Shown in pieces: positions 7,395-17,723 of a stretch of 48,787 nucleotides of DNA (within the stretch, counting starts at the first letter, position 1; the number at the start of each line of letters is the position of its first letter). The notes under the pieces are model-generated. The model worked only from the letters and a program-made list of their open reading frames with translations. It was not told where the DNA came from and made no database searches. The position numbers and the translations under genes were made by a program. Origin of the DNA: Nitrospirota bacterium (GTDB lineage: Bacteria > Nitrospirota > Thermodesulfovibrionia > Thermodesulfovibrionales > UBA6898); the NCBI GenBank assembly GCA_024275975.1, contig JAJRYC010000023.1, positions 1 to 48,787 of the forward strand, in the 5' to 3' direction.

Positions 7395-8708
7395 ATGAGC
7401 GGTCAGCCTTTAACAATATCTTCCTTTCCCCGGGCGATTATCCATATTGACGCAGATGCATTCTTTGCGTCCTGCGAACAGGCAATTCATCCTGAACTCA
7501 GAGGAAGGCCGGTAATAACGGGTAAGGAGCGTGGGATAGTCTCGGCTGCAAGTTATGAAGCGAAGGCACGGGGAGTAAAAAGAGCTATGAGGCTCTTTGA
7601 GGTTAAGAAGGTCTGCCCTGATGCTGTGTTTATGCCGTCGGATTACGAGACGTACAGCCTTTTTTCTCTCCGGATGTTTGAGATATTCAGGCGGTTCTCC
7701 CCGGATGTTGAGGAATACTCCATTGATGAGGCGTTTGTTGATCTGACGGGACTGAGGAGAAGCTTTCACGGCTCTTACGGCATGATCGCCCAAAAAATAC
7801 GGAAGACTGTTGAATCAGAGCTGGGGATTACGGTATCCGTCGGCGTCAGCCTCTCAAAGGTATTGGCGAAAATAGGCTCGAAACACAACAAGCCGAATGG
7901 TCTCACTCTTATTCCCGGAAGGGATATACATCTCTATCTCGATAAGCTGCCGGTTGAAGAGGTCTGGGGAATAGGACCGAACACAGCGGCATTCCTCGGA
8001 AAGTTCGGCATAACAACAGCGCTTCAGTATGCCCGCAAGGATGAAAAATTCATACAAAAATATCTGTCCAAGCCCTATCAGGAAATCTGGCATGAACTTA
8101 ATGGAAGGAGCGTTTACCCTGTTGTCACCGAAACAAAGCAGACTTACCAGTCCATCAGCAAAACAAAAACATTTACCCCTCCATCAAATGATGAAGCATT
8201 TGTCTATGCGCAACTCTCCAAAAACCTTGAGAACGCCTGCATCAAGGCACGTCGCTACAAACTGGCGGCAACACGTCTCATAGTGTTTTTAAGGAGGCAG
8301 GACTTTAAAGATAGCGGCGTGGAGATAAAGCTCAGTTCTCCAACGGTCTACCCTGTTAATCTGTTCAGCGCCCTGCGGAAAGGTTTTAACTCTGTTTTTA
8401 ACTCCCGTGAACTTTACCGTCAGACAGGGGTTGTCCTTGCCGGACTTGTCTCTGAAGACAGGATTCAGCACACTCTCTTTGATGACATTCCAAAGATAGA
8501 GAAGCTTGAAAAGATTTACAGCGCCGTTGACAGGCTGTCCGAAAGATTCGGCAAACATACGCTTCAGCACGCTGCGAGCCTGCCGGCAAAACTTCAGGCC
8601 CAGCATGAAGGCGAGAGGGGTGATGTAGCGCAGAGAAAAGTAAGCCTCTTTAAAGGCGAAAACAGGAGGCGGAGGCTGGGATTGCCGATGTTGAACATCA
8701 GGGTTTGA
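7395..8708 (+). CDS. Y-family translesion DNA polymerase (DinB/UmuC type)
   Basis: This enzyme copies past damaged bases during the SOS response. The active site is visible: IHIDADAFFASCEQ with D19 and D21 and an aromatic steric gate at F23/F24, then YSIDEAFVDLTGL with D111 and E112. A helix-hairpin-helix segment (VEEVWGIGPNTAAFLGKFGI) and the little-finger region follow, giving the usual family length at 437 residues. Its position behind a UmuD-like LexA makes UmuC-like function more likely than a stand-alone DinB. No beta-clamp motif was identified with certainty. It shares the LexA-box promoter at 6743-6772 with lexA. Confidence 0.9.
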   Translation: MSGQPLTISSFPRAIIHIDADAFFASCEQAIHPELRGRPVITGKERGIVSAASYEAKARGVKRAMRLFEVKKVCPDAVFMPSDYETYSLFSLRMFEIFRRFSPDVEEYSIDEAFVDLTGLRRSFHGSYGMIAQKIRKTVESELGITVSVGVSLSKVLAKIGSKHNKPNGLTLIPGRDIHLYLDKLPVEEVWGIGPNTAAFLGKFGITTALQYARKDEKFIQKYLSKPYQEIWHELNGRSVYPVVTETKQTYQSISKTKTFTPPSNDEAFVYAQLSKNLENACIKARRYKLAATRLIVFLRRQDFKDSGVEIKLSSPTVYPVNLFSALRKGFNSVFNSRELYRQTGVVLAGLVSEDRIQHTLFDDIPKIEKLEKIYSAVDRLSERFGKHTLQHAASLPAKLQAQHEGERGDVAQRKVSLFKGENRRRRLGLPMLNIRV

Positions 8709-8775
8709 CAGGGGAAATTCCGGTATAATTCAGGCTTGTGTGTGGAAATCGTTTCCCATGGGACTGTTTTTAAAC

Positions 8776-8817
8776 TTGCATCACTATCTGATTTCTGATA
8801 TGCTGAAATCAGATAGT
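8776..8817 (+). promoter_or_regulatory. Promoter and inverted-repeat operator of AbrB-PIN operon
   Basis: A perfect 13-bp inverted repeat, ACTATCTGATTTC (8783-8795) and GAAATCAGATAGT (8805-8817), is separated by 9 bases. TTGCAT (8776-8781) and TATGCT (8799-8804), 17 bases apart, could be the -35 and -10 boxes, so the repeat would cover the spacer and the -10 box. It lies 23 bases before the antitoxin ATG, and the short U-poor run after it argues against a terminator. Autoregulation by the AbrB-type antitoxin is the likely role. Confidence 0.6.
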
Positions 8818-8840
8818 AATATCTTTTGTGGAGGTGTGTA

Positions 8841-9122
8841 ATGGAGACAGGCAAGGTAACGGTTGCTGAAATAAAGGCCCGCGGTCAATTGACCATACCT
8901 AAAAAAATAAGGGAAGCAGGTCATCTTGAGGAAGGACAGGTTGTCTCGATAATTCCGGTTGGTGATTCTATTATCATTACACCGAAAAGACTTGAACTTG
9001 ACGAGGCAAGACGGGAGATAAAGAAGATACTTAAGGCATCCGGACTCTCGGCGGAAGATCTGCTGTCAGGGCTTAAAGAAGAAAGAGAAGCTCTGTATAA
9101 AGAAACATATGGCAAAAAATGA
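8841..9122 (+). CDS. AbrB/MazE-type antitoxin
   Basis: This 93-residue DNA-binding antitoxin has a swapped-hairpin AbrB domain in its first 50 residues: VAEIKARGQLTIPKKIREA, then a hydrophobic VVSIIPVGDSIIITPKR strand pair. A charged C-terminal helix region should bind and neutralise the toxin. ATG 8841 is preceded by GGAGGTG at good spacing. A start at 8826 is possible but would remove that ribosome-binding site. It overlaps the PIN gene by 14 bases. The inverted repeat at 8783-8817 is its likely operator. Confidence 0.85.
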   Translation: METGKVTVAEIKARGQLTIPKKIREAGHLEEGQVVSIIPVGDSIIITPKRLELDEARREIKKILKASGLSAEDLLSGLKEEREALYKETYGKK

Positions 9123-9576
9123 GCTTAAGGTCTTTCTCGATTCAAATGTAATATTATCCGGCCTTATTTCCGACAGGGGATCGCCGCGCATAATTCTTGA
9201 CCTTCTGGTCCTCGGTCTGCCCTTTCTCTCCGGCGCGACAGGAGAATACAATATTATTGAGATTGAGCGGAACGTAAAAAAGAAAGTGCCGAAACTCTTG
9301 CCTCTATATAAAAAATATGTTGCCTCTCTTAAGCTGGAGATTATCTCCCTGCCTTCTCCGAAAGCAGTAAATAGGTTATCGGGATGCATTGCAGATAAAG
9401 ACATCCCTGTCCTTGCTTCGGCTATTAAGGGCAAAGTCGATTTTCTTGTTACAGGGGATAAAAAGGATTTTGCAAAGGCCAGGGCAAAGGATGAATATTC
9501 TTTTAAAATAGTAAGCCCGACAGAGTTTATTGAAATAATCCTTCCCGATGTTCTTAAAACAATGAGAACTGATTAA
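9109..9576 (+). CDS. PIN-domain ribonuclease toxin
   Basis: This is a VapC-like PIN nuclease that would cleave RNA using metal ions held by acidic residues. Visible are D11 in VFLDSNVILSG, an acidic residue around E46/E51 in the middle helix, D96 and D98 in CIADKDIPVLASA, and D117 in VTGDKKDF. This is a full PIN set at the expected spacing for a 155-residue protein. It is encoded directly after, and overlapping, the AbrB-type antitoxin, forming a type II toxin-antitoxin module. The RNA target cannot be read from sequence. Confidence 0.85.
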   Translation: MAKNELKVFLDSNVILSGLISDRGSPRIILDLLVLGLPFLSGATGEYNIIEIERNVKKKVPKLLPLYKKYVASLKLEIISLPSPKAVNRLSGCIADKDIPVLASAIKGKVDFLVTGDKKDFAKARAKDEYSFKIVSPTEFIEIILPDVLKTMRTD

Positions 9577-9801
9577 TAGTTCCATAAATACCACTCTTTG
9601 TGTCTACACATTACCCGATTATCCGCTGGTCCGGACTACGGACTTTATGGTCGCCCGCCGAATGTGCAACTGATTATTGTACGCCGCTGTAACCATTGGC
9701 CCGCTGAGTCCAGGAGGAAGGTTTTTCAGGATATATTGCAAAAAAGGAAAACGAAGTTTTATTATTAGCACTATAACCGTTTTGAATTTACAGGGGGCAT
9801 T

Positions 9802-10251
9802 ATGAGAAAAACAATAGTTAAGTATATATATATCGGTGTAATACTCTTCCTTGGGCTGATGCCTGTTTCCTGCGGTAAGGAAAAGATCAAGCCGGTCTCC
9901 GGGGAGTCGGGTCAGGCGCTTGAGGCGTTCGCTCTCGCCGAGACAATCAGGGAAGCCTTTATCAAAAACGACATGGACACACTCCGGGAGAATTCCACGG
10001 ATGATGGCTACAGGGACATCACCGCCAATTCAAAGGACTTTGACCGTCTTGAGCTGACTTTCACCCCAAGGTGGGTGGAGATAGAAGGACAGGAGGTTTA
10101 CCTGAATATAGCATGGAAGAGCAGTTGGACTTCCTCGGACAAAACAGTGGCGGACAGGGGAATGGCTGTTTTTGTCCTTGAAGGCAGGCCATTGAAGGTA
10201 GCGAAGATTTTAAGGGCAAATCCCTTCAGTTACCCCGGGCTATCGCGGTAG
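9802..10251 (+). CDS. Putative small lipoprotein, unknown function
   Basis: This is a 149-residue exported protein. A positively charged start, a hydrophobic stretch ([14 protein letters not shown]) and Cys at about residue 25 suggest a lipoprotein signal, though the residues before Cys (MPVS-C) match the usual L-x-x-C lipobox poorly. The mature part is acidic and has an alpha+beta look of the SnoaL/NTF2-like size class ([18 protein letters not shown], then strands with [19 protein letters not shown]); this fold idea is weak. It has a clear AGGGGG ribosome-binding site. It ends just before the convergent FmdB gene. Confidence 0.6.
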   Translation: MRKTIVKYIYIGVILFLGLMPVSCGKEKIKPVSGESGQALEAFALAETIREAFIKNDMDTLRENSTDDGYRDITANSKDFDRLELTFTPRWVEIEGQEVYLNIAWKSSWTSSDKTVADRGMAVFVLEGRPLKVAKILRANPFSYPGLSR

Positions 10252-10257
10252 CCGCCC

Positions 10258-10470
10258 TCACTTGCACGAGCTGCAGGAGCCTTTGCTGCAGGAGGCGCAG
10301 CCTGACGATGATCCGGCGAATGGCTTTTCAACTCCGCTCACTCCGAATGTCGAGAGTTTCTTTTTAATATCACCGGAAGAGCATTTTGGGCAGTCCACAT
10401 CCTTGTTTCCGAAAACCAGCTTCTCGAATTCTTCTCCGCATTTATTGCATATGTATTCATATATCGGCAT
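10258..10470 (-). CDS. FmdB family zinc-ribbon protein
   Basis: This is a 70-residue protein with the FmdB/CxxC zinc ribbon: [18 protein letters not shown] followed by DVDCPKC. The four cysteines (CNKC and CPKC) should bind one zinc. The C-terminus is rich in Gly, Ser and Cys ([14 protein letters not shown]), as in many members. The family is widespread, often called a putative regulatory protein, and its function is not established. It lies just downstream of the transaldolase gene on the same strand, with a 21-base gap, and is probably cotranscribed. Confidence 0.88.
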   Translation of the reverse strand: MPIYEYICNKCGEEFEKLVFGNKDVDCPKCSSGDIKKKLSTFGVSGVEKPFAGSSSGCASCSKGSCSSCK

Positions 10471-10491
10471 TTATTGACTCCAGTTTTGAAA

Positions 10492-11154
10492 CTATTTCTT
10501 CCTTGCCGGTTTTTTGGGTACTTTTTCCCAGTCTTTCAGGAATTTTTCCAGCCCGATGTCCGTTAGCGGGTGTTTGATTAAGTGCGTGATGACCGAATAA
10601 GGTATGGTCGCTATATCCGCTCCGATCCGGGCGGCATCAAGCACATGGAGAGGGTTTCTTATGCTTGCAACGATAATCTCCGTCCCGAACATGTAATTGT
10701 CATATATCTCCACTATTTCTCTGACGAGGTCTATCCCAACATGGCTTATGTCATCAAGGCGACCGATAAAAGGGCTGACATAAGTTGCTCCCGCCTTGGC
10801 TGCAAGCAGGGCCTGAGTGGCCGAAAAAACCAGAGTTACATTTGTTTTTATCCCGAGTCCGGACAGCTTTTTCACGGCCTTCAGCCCTTCTTCAATCATC
10901 GGTATCTTGATGACAATATTATTATGGATTTTTGATAATGACCGGGCCTCTTTTATCATGACGTCGGCAGTGATGCCGATAACCTCGGCGCTTACAGGGC
11001 CGTTAACAATGCCGCAGATGGCCTTTAACAGCTTAACCGGCTCACTCCCTTCTCTGGCTATCAGAGATGGGTTGGTTGTAACCCCATCTATAACGCCAAG
11101 TTCCCATGCCTTTTTGATCTCGTCGATGTTTGCCGTGTCGATAAAAAATTTCAT
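10492..11154 (-). CDS. tal: Transaldolase (small TalC/MipB-type)
   Basis: This enzyme moves a three-carbon dihydroxyacetone unit between sugar phosphates in the non-oxidative pentose phosphate pathway. It begins [17 protein letters not shown] and has [29 protein letters not shown] and [11 protein letters not shown]. The Schiff-base lysine is expected in the preceding IVIKIPM strand. At 220 residues it matches the short transaldolase/fructose-6-phosphate aldolase class, and transaldolase is the more usual activity. ATG 11154 is chosen because it starts the conserved first strand and has AAGGGTGG upstream. A longer frame to 11313 adds no conserved residues. Confidence 0.9.
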   Translation of the reverse strand: MKFFIDTANIDEIKKAWELGVIDGVTTNPSLIAREGSEPVKLLKAICGIVNGPVSAEVIGITADVMIKEARSLSKIHNNIVIKIPMIEEGLKAVKKLSGLGIKTNVTLVFSATQALLAAKAGATYVSPFIGRLDDISHVGIDLVREIVEIYDNYMFGTEIIVASIRNPLHVLDAARIGADIATIPYSVITHLIKHPLTDIGLEKFLKDWEKVPKKPARKK

Positions 11155-11312
11155 TTGGCCACCCTTTTTAATAAATTTATTCCCAAATATTATAACGAAA
11201 TCCGCGCAAAAATTGCCTGCTATGGACGGGGAAGGATTATTTATACTGGAATTCAATTGCCGCGGCATGCTAATATAACCAATCTTCTTTATCAGGTGGA
11301 ACAAAAAAATCA

Positions 11313-13597
<2,285 letters not shown>

Positions 13598-13600
13598 TTG

Positions 13601-14839
13601 ATGGCAATGGAAAAAAACTCAAACTCGATGCCGATCAAGGATGTTCTTAACAAGCTGTCGATCGAGGAACTTAACATAAGAGGAAAAAGGGTTTTTATCA
13701 GGACTGATTTCAATGTCCCTCTTGACGAACATCTCAGGATAACGGATGACAGGCGGATACGTTCCGCGCTTCCGACAATAAATTATGCCATTGATGACGG
13801 AGCCAAGGTTATACTTGCTTCACATCTTGGCAGGCCCAAGGGAAAGATCGACCCCAGATACAGTCTCGCTCCCGTGGCAAAAAGGCTTCAGAGGCTGCTC
13901 GACAAGGAAGTTGTTCTTGCCCAGGGCTGTATCGGCCCGCAGGTTGAGCACCTTGTGGCGAAAATGAAGGCCGGCAGCGTGCTTCTGCTCGAAAACCTGC
14001 GGTATTATCAGGAAGAGGAGAAAAACGACGAGAACTTTGCGAAACAGCTTGCGAGCCTGGCCGATTTTTATATAAACGACGCCTTTGGCGCGGCCCACAG
14101 GGCACATGCCTCGATTGTAGGCATCCCGAAGTTTTTGCCGGCTGCGGCAGGTTTCCTTATGAAGAAGGAGATAGAGTACCTGAAAGGCGTTGTTAATAAT
14201 ACTGTCAGGCCCTTTGTCGCAATCCTGGGCGGTGCTAAAGCCTCGGGGAAAATAGGCGTTCTTGAACATCTTGAGAAGAAGGTGGACAAGGTGCTGATAG
14301 GCGGCGGTATGGCGTTTACCTTTATAAAGGCGATGGGTTACGAGGTGGGTGATTCACTTGTTGAGGCCGAGATGTTCGACCTGGCGCAGAGGATCAGGAA
14401 AAAGCTGAAAAACGCCGGGGTGAAATTCTATCTGCCGGTTGACTGTGTCATCTCCCAGACACTGGAGTCAGGCGTCGAGACAAAAATCGTTCCAACACTG
14501 GAGATACCAAAGGGCTGGAGGGCTCTTGATATCGGGCCGGCGACGGTCAAACTCTTCTCCGAAGCGCTTGCAAACGCAAAGACCATTCTCTGGAATGGTC
14601 CGATGGGGGTGTTTGAGATGGATGCATTCTCGAGGGGGACGTTCGCCATCGCCCATGCTGTCGCCGATGCCTATGCCTTAACTATAGTCGGCGGAGGAGA
14701 TACCGATCTTGCCGCTCACAGGGCCGGGGTGTCCGATGCGATTTCATTTATTTCAACAGGCGGCGGCGCTTCACTCCAACTACTTGAGGGAAACGAACTG
14801 CCCGGCATTGCAGCGCTTACAGATAAAACACACTCATAG
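13601..14839 (+). CDS. pgk: Phosphoglycerate kinase
   Basis: This enzyme transfers phosphate between 1,3-bisphosphoglycerate and ADP. VFIRTDFNVPLDEH, the SHLGRPKG loop, LLLENLRYYQEEEKN, GGAKASGKIGVL and the C-terminal GGGDTDLAAHRAGV with FISTGGGASLQLLEG are all present. It has 412 residues, with an N-terminal extension of about 20 residues (SIEELNIRGKR follows it) before the common start. ATG 13601 directly follows the gap stop; TTG 13598 and ATG 13607 are alternatives. It is coupled to gap by the AGGAG at the gap 3' end. Confidence 0.96.
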   Translation: MAMEKNSNSMPIKDVLNKLSIEELNIRGKRVFIRTDFNVPLDEHLRITDDRRIRSALPTINYAIDDGAKVILASHLGRPKGKIDPRYSLAPVAKRLQRLLDKEVVLAQGCIGPQVEHLVAKMKAGSVLLLENLRYYQEEEKNDENFAKQLASLADFYINDAFGAAHRAHASIVGIPKFLPAAAGFLMKKEIEYLKGVVNNTVRPFVAILGGAKASGKIGVLEHLEKKVDKVLIGGGMAFTFIKAMGYEVGDSLVEAEMFDLAQRIRKKLKNAGVKFYLPVDCVISQTLESGVETKIVPTLEIPKGWRALDIGPATVKLFSEALANAKTILWNGPMGVFEMDAFSRGTFAIAHAVADAYALTIVGGGDTDLAAHRAGVSDAISFISTGGGASLQLLEGNELPGIAALTDKTHS

Positions 14840-14847
14840 CGCCGGTC

Positions 14848-15258
14848 TTAGACAACAGGTTCAAGTATCGTGGAAGGCGAGACCTTGTGCGGCAGTTTTT
14901 TATTATCGTGAGACAGAATCCCTCTTTTTATCTCGACAATCGAAGAGCTTTTGCATTCGAACTGTTCTATCAGAAACGATGACGCGACTTCCGGCTTTAT
15001 TACATCACCGCAGGTGAAAATATCTACAGCAGCATAAGAGTACTCGGGCCATGTATGAATAGAAAGATGTGACTCTGCTATAACCACCATGCCGCTTATG
15101 CCAAAGGGATTGAATTCGTGGAAAGATATATCAACAATAGTTGCCTTTGCTTCCATAGCTGCGGCCACCATTGCATTTTTTACTTTATTAAGATCTTTTA
15201 GAATTTCAGGGTTGCAATCCCTCAATTCAACTAATAAGTGGGTACCTAAAGCATGCAA
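14848..15258 (-). CDS. speH: S-adenosylmethionine decarboxylase proenzyme
   Basis: This pyruvoyl enzyme makes decarboxylated SAM, the aminopropyl donor for spermidine. The self-cleavage site is seen as AESHLSIHTWPEY with the Glu62-Ser63 bond; Ser63 becomes the pyruvoyl group. His68 and Cys83 (DIFTCGD) are the usual processing and proton-transfer residues. The start HALGTHLLVELRDCNPEIL is typical, and the 136-residue length is normal for the bacterial class 1B form. No spermidine synthase is visible nearby. It converges on pgk with an 8-base gap. Confidence 0.95.
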   Translation of the reverse strand: MHALGTHLLVELRDCNPEILKDLNKVKNAMVAAAMEAKATIVDISFHEFNPFGISGMVVIAESHLSIHTWPEYSYAAVDIFTCGDVIKPEVASSFLIEQFECKSSSIVEIKRGILSHDNKKLPHKVSPSTILEPVV

Positions 15259-15335
15259 TCGTCTATACCCTCCTTCATTAATATATTTGAGCTATTACTG
15301 CCCTCTCAAGCTCAAAATATTACAGTAAACAGTTG

Positions 15336-15350
15336 TCACTTGTCAAGTGA
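15336..15350. promoter_or_regulatory. 15-bp palindrome in the speH-selB intergenic region
   Basis: TCACTTGTCAAGTGA is a perfect inverted repeat around a single central base. It lies 78 bases upstream of the speH start and could be a dimeric regulator's site. The regulator is unknown. Confidence 0.35.
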
Positions 15351-15553
15351 AAGCAGATGCTGTGCCACCTTTATTGATTTAAGCGTCTTCCTTTTTAATT
15401 CAGGATGTTTACTTTTAAACGTGCTGCTGCCTGGTTTCAGTGGGCAATCCGCATTGATCGTCTGTTGACCTGCCTAATTTCAAATACTACAATATCAGAT
15501 GGCGCAACCCTCGGGTGGAGGCGGAGCAGAGGCGGGTGTAAATGCTATTTGTG

Positions 15554-15596
15554 TTCCTGATTTGCTTTCCCTTGGGTCACGTCGCCAAATCAGGAA
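15554..15596 (+). promoter_or_regulatory. Hairpin in the selB leader
   Basis: An 11-bp perfect stem (TTCCTGATTTG, 15554-15564, with CAAATCAGGAA, 15586-15596) encloses a 21-base loop. It ends 15 bases before the selB ATG and overlaps the place a ribosome would occupy. There is no U-run after it, so a terminator is unlikely. A SelB-binding or attenuating leader element is possible by analogy with the SECIS-like element before E. coli selAB, but this is speculative. Confidence 0.35.
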
Positions 15597-15611
15597 ATAA
15601 AGGGCTGAATA

Positions 15612-17507
15612 ATGCGGTATATCATTCTTGGAACGGCAGGGCATATTGATCACGGGAAGAGTTCCCTTGTGAAGGCCCTCACCGGTGTTGACCCGGACAG
15701 GCTTAAGGAAGAAAAAGAGCGGGGAATTACGATCGACATCGGTTTTGCGGACCTGAGGTATCCCGAGAGCGGGCTCTCGGTCGGCATAGTCGACGTTCCG
15801 GGTCATGAAAAACTGATCAGTAATATGCTTGCCGGCGCAGGGGGGATTGATATGGTTATGCTGGTTATAGCCGCTGATGAGGGGATTATGCCCCAGAGCC
15901 GGGAACACCTTGCCATCTGCAACATGTTGAAGATAAAGGCAGGTCTGATCGCCGTCACAAAGACAGACCTGGTGGAAAGTGACTGGCTGGATATGGTTAT
16001 GGACGAAACAAAGGGCTTTGTGCGGGGCACTTTTCTTGAGGGCGCGCCTATAGTCCCTGTGTCGTCCGGGACAGGAGAAGGCCTTGATCTCCTGAAAAAA
16101 GAGATAAGGGAGATAGCTCTTAATGTCCCGCCGAAGACATCCGACGGATTATTCAGGCTCCCTGTTGACAGGGTTTTTACCCTGAAAGGATTTGGTACTG
16201 TTATTACAGGCACGGCTGTGTCCGGCACTGTCTCGATTGAAGACCCGCTGGAGATATTGCCGGGCCATATAAAGACAAAGGTCAGGGGACTTCATAGCCA
16301 TGGGAAGCCGATCCAGACCGCTTATGCGGGGCAGAGGGTTGCGATCAATCTCCAGGCTGTTGAGAGAGAAGACCTGAGAAGGGGGGCTGCCGCGGTATCG
16401 CCGGCCGGCTTTCAACTGTCGAAGACCATGGATGTATTTATTGAACTCTTCTCAGGGGCGCCTGAATTGAAGAGTAGAAGTCTTGTCCATTTTTATACCG
16501 GCACTTCCGAAACAGTTGCAAGGGTCATCCTCTATGAAGAGGAAAGGTTAAAGCCCGGAGAAAGCTGTTATGGACAGTTAAGGCTGAAGGAACCCGTTGT
16601 TGTAGTATCCGGAGACAGATATATCATAAGGAGATTTTCGCCCCTGGAGACACTCGGCGGCGGCGAAATCCTCGATCCCTCGCCCTTGAGAAGGCGGCGG
16701 AAAGACGGTTTTGACGACCTGAAGGTCATTTATCACGGCAGCCTTGACCAAAAGATCTCTCTGAAAGTACAAAAGTCCGGGATCAACGGCATTTCCTCCG
16801 GAGCAATAAAGGGCTGGATTAAAGCGGATGCGGGAAGTATCCAGGATTCGATTGACAGACTCAGGGATTCGGGCGAAATAATACAGCACGAGGATATCCT
16901 TCTTCACAAAAAAAGTTTTGACCTGTTTCAATCCCGTGTTTCCGAACTCGTCGGTGATTTTCATAAAAAAAATCCCCTTAAACCCGGGATGCCCAAAGAA
17001 GAGGTCAGAAACTGGCTGAAGCTTGATCCGGGATTATTTAATTTTATTCTTTCAGGTCTGCACGGAATCTCTGTCGAGAAGAACCTGATAAGGCGCGCGG
17101 AATTTAAGATAGCCCTTTCAAACAGTGAAGAGGCTTACAAAACGAAAATACTCGATTTGCTGGGTAAGGGGGGCTTTCAGCCCCCGCTGAAAAGCGAGAT
17201 GTCCGCGGCTCTGGGTGTGGAACAGAGACAGATTCTGGATATTTTAAATATTCTGTCAAAAGAAGGCAGCGTAGTCAGGATTAATGAATCTCTTTATCTT
17301 TCAAGGTCTGCCTATGATAATATGCTGTCGTCGCTTAGCGCCTTTTTTGACGGGAACCCTGAGTTAACGGTCGCGGAGTTCCGGGACATGCTTAATACAA
17401 CCAGGAAATATGCGCTTCCATTCCTGGAATATCTTGATTCAAGCAAGATCACCTTCCGAGCCGGTGATGTTAGAAAACTGTTGTTTAAACCCGGAAAATC
17501 CGGTTAA
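15612..17507 (+). CDS. selB: Selenocysteine-specific elongation factor SelB
   Basis: This GTPase brings selenocysteinyl-tRNA to the ribosome at UGA codons marked by a SECIS hairpin. G1 ([17 protein letters not shown]), the switch [10 protein letters not shown]3 DVPGHEKLI and G4 TKTD are at the N-terminus. Domains 2 and 3 follow ([17 protein letters not shown]), then C-terminal winged helices ending [20 protein letters not shown], which recognise SECIS RNA. Its length of 631 residues is normal. selA is about 14 kb downstream at 31317 rather than adjacent. A hairpin sits just upstream of the start. Confidence 0.96.
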   Translation: MRYIILGTAGHIDHGKSSLVKALTGVDPDRLKEEKERGITIDIGFADLRYPESGLSVGIVDVPGHEKLISNMLAGAGGIDMVMLVIAADEGIMPQSREHLAICNMLKIKAGLIAVTKTDLVESDWLDMVMDETKGFVRGTFLEGAPIVPVSSGTGEGLDLLKKEIREIALNVPPKTSDGLFRLPVDRVFTLKGFGTVITGTAVSGTVSIEDPLEILPGHIKTKVRGLHSHGKPIQTAYAGQRVAINLQAVEREDLRRGAAAVSPAGFQLSKTMDVFIELFSGAPELKSRSLVHFYTGTSETVARVILYEEERLKPGESCYGQLRLKEPVVVVSGDRYIIRRFSPLETLGGGEILDPSPLRRRRKDGFDDLKVIYHGSLDQKISLKVQKSGINGISSGAIKGWIKADAGSIQDSIDRLRDSGEIIQHEDILLHKKSFDLFQSRVSELVGDFHKKNPLKPGMPKEEVRNWLKLDPGLFNFILSGLHGISVEKNLIRRAEFKIALSNSEEAYKTKILDLLGKGGFQPPLKSEMSAALGVEQRQILDILNILSKEGSVVRINESLYLSRSAYDNMLSSLSAFFDGNPELTVAEFRDMLNTTRKYALPFLEYLDSSKITFRAGDVRKLLFKPGKSG

Positions 17508-17723
17508 CTTGAATATCACTTGAACTTCAGGAGATTATAATATGTCCGGATCTTTGTATTTTCCTGTTGTTTGTTTGCAAACCGGATAAGAAAGGTTTTA
17601 AGATAAAGGTCGGCTATCGAATCAGCTGATGAAGATAAGCCGGAAGCCTTCAGTTCGATAAATTTGGCGGTACCCAGGATGCGACCGGCCGGGAAGAAAT
17701 AGAGAGACAACCAGGATAAACTT

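Larger units (their letters stand above)
15259..15611. other. 353-bp intergenic region between speH and selB
   Basis: This is the divergent region between speH (minus) and selB (plus). I find no gene or tRNA in it, including no tRNA-Sec. It holds the odd palindrome 15336-15350 and the hairpin 15554-15596 described separately. GC content rises sharply after about 15500. Confidence 0.5.

Noticed and set aside
8705-8730. TTGACA and TATAAT just after the polymerase gene
   Set aside because: The spacing is only 13 bases, too short for a sigma-70 promoter. The repeat-covered promoter further downstream fits better.
13809-14269. Long minus-strand frames opposite pgk
   Set aside because: They are shadows of a highly conserved plus-strand gene, with no conserved protein features of their own.
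15480-15612. Possible tRNA-Sec next to selB
   Set aside because: A TTTCAAATACT string recalls an anticodon loop, but there is no 8-bp acceptor, no long variable arm and no T-loop TTCGA/TTCAA in place.
17516-17720. Minus-strand coding-like reading before the M16 gene (SIADLYLKTFLIRFANKQQE)
   Set aside because: There is no start codon in the intergenic part. Upstream the frame runs into the M16 coding region as a plain shadow. I recognise no family, so it was not listed as a gene.
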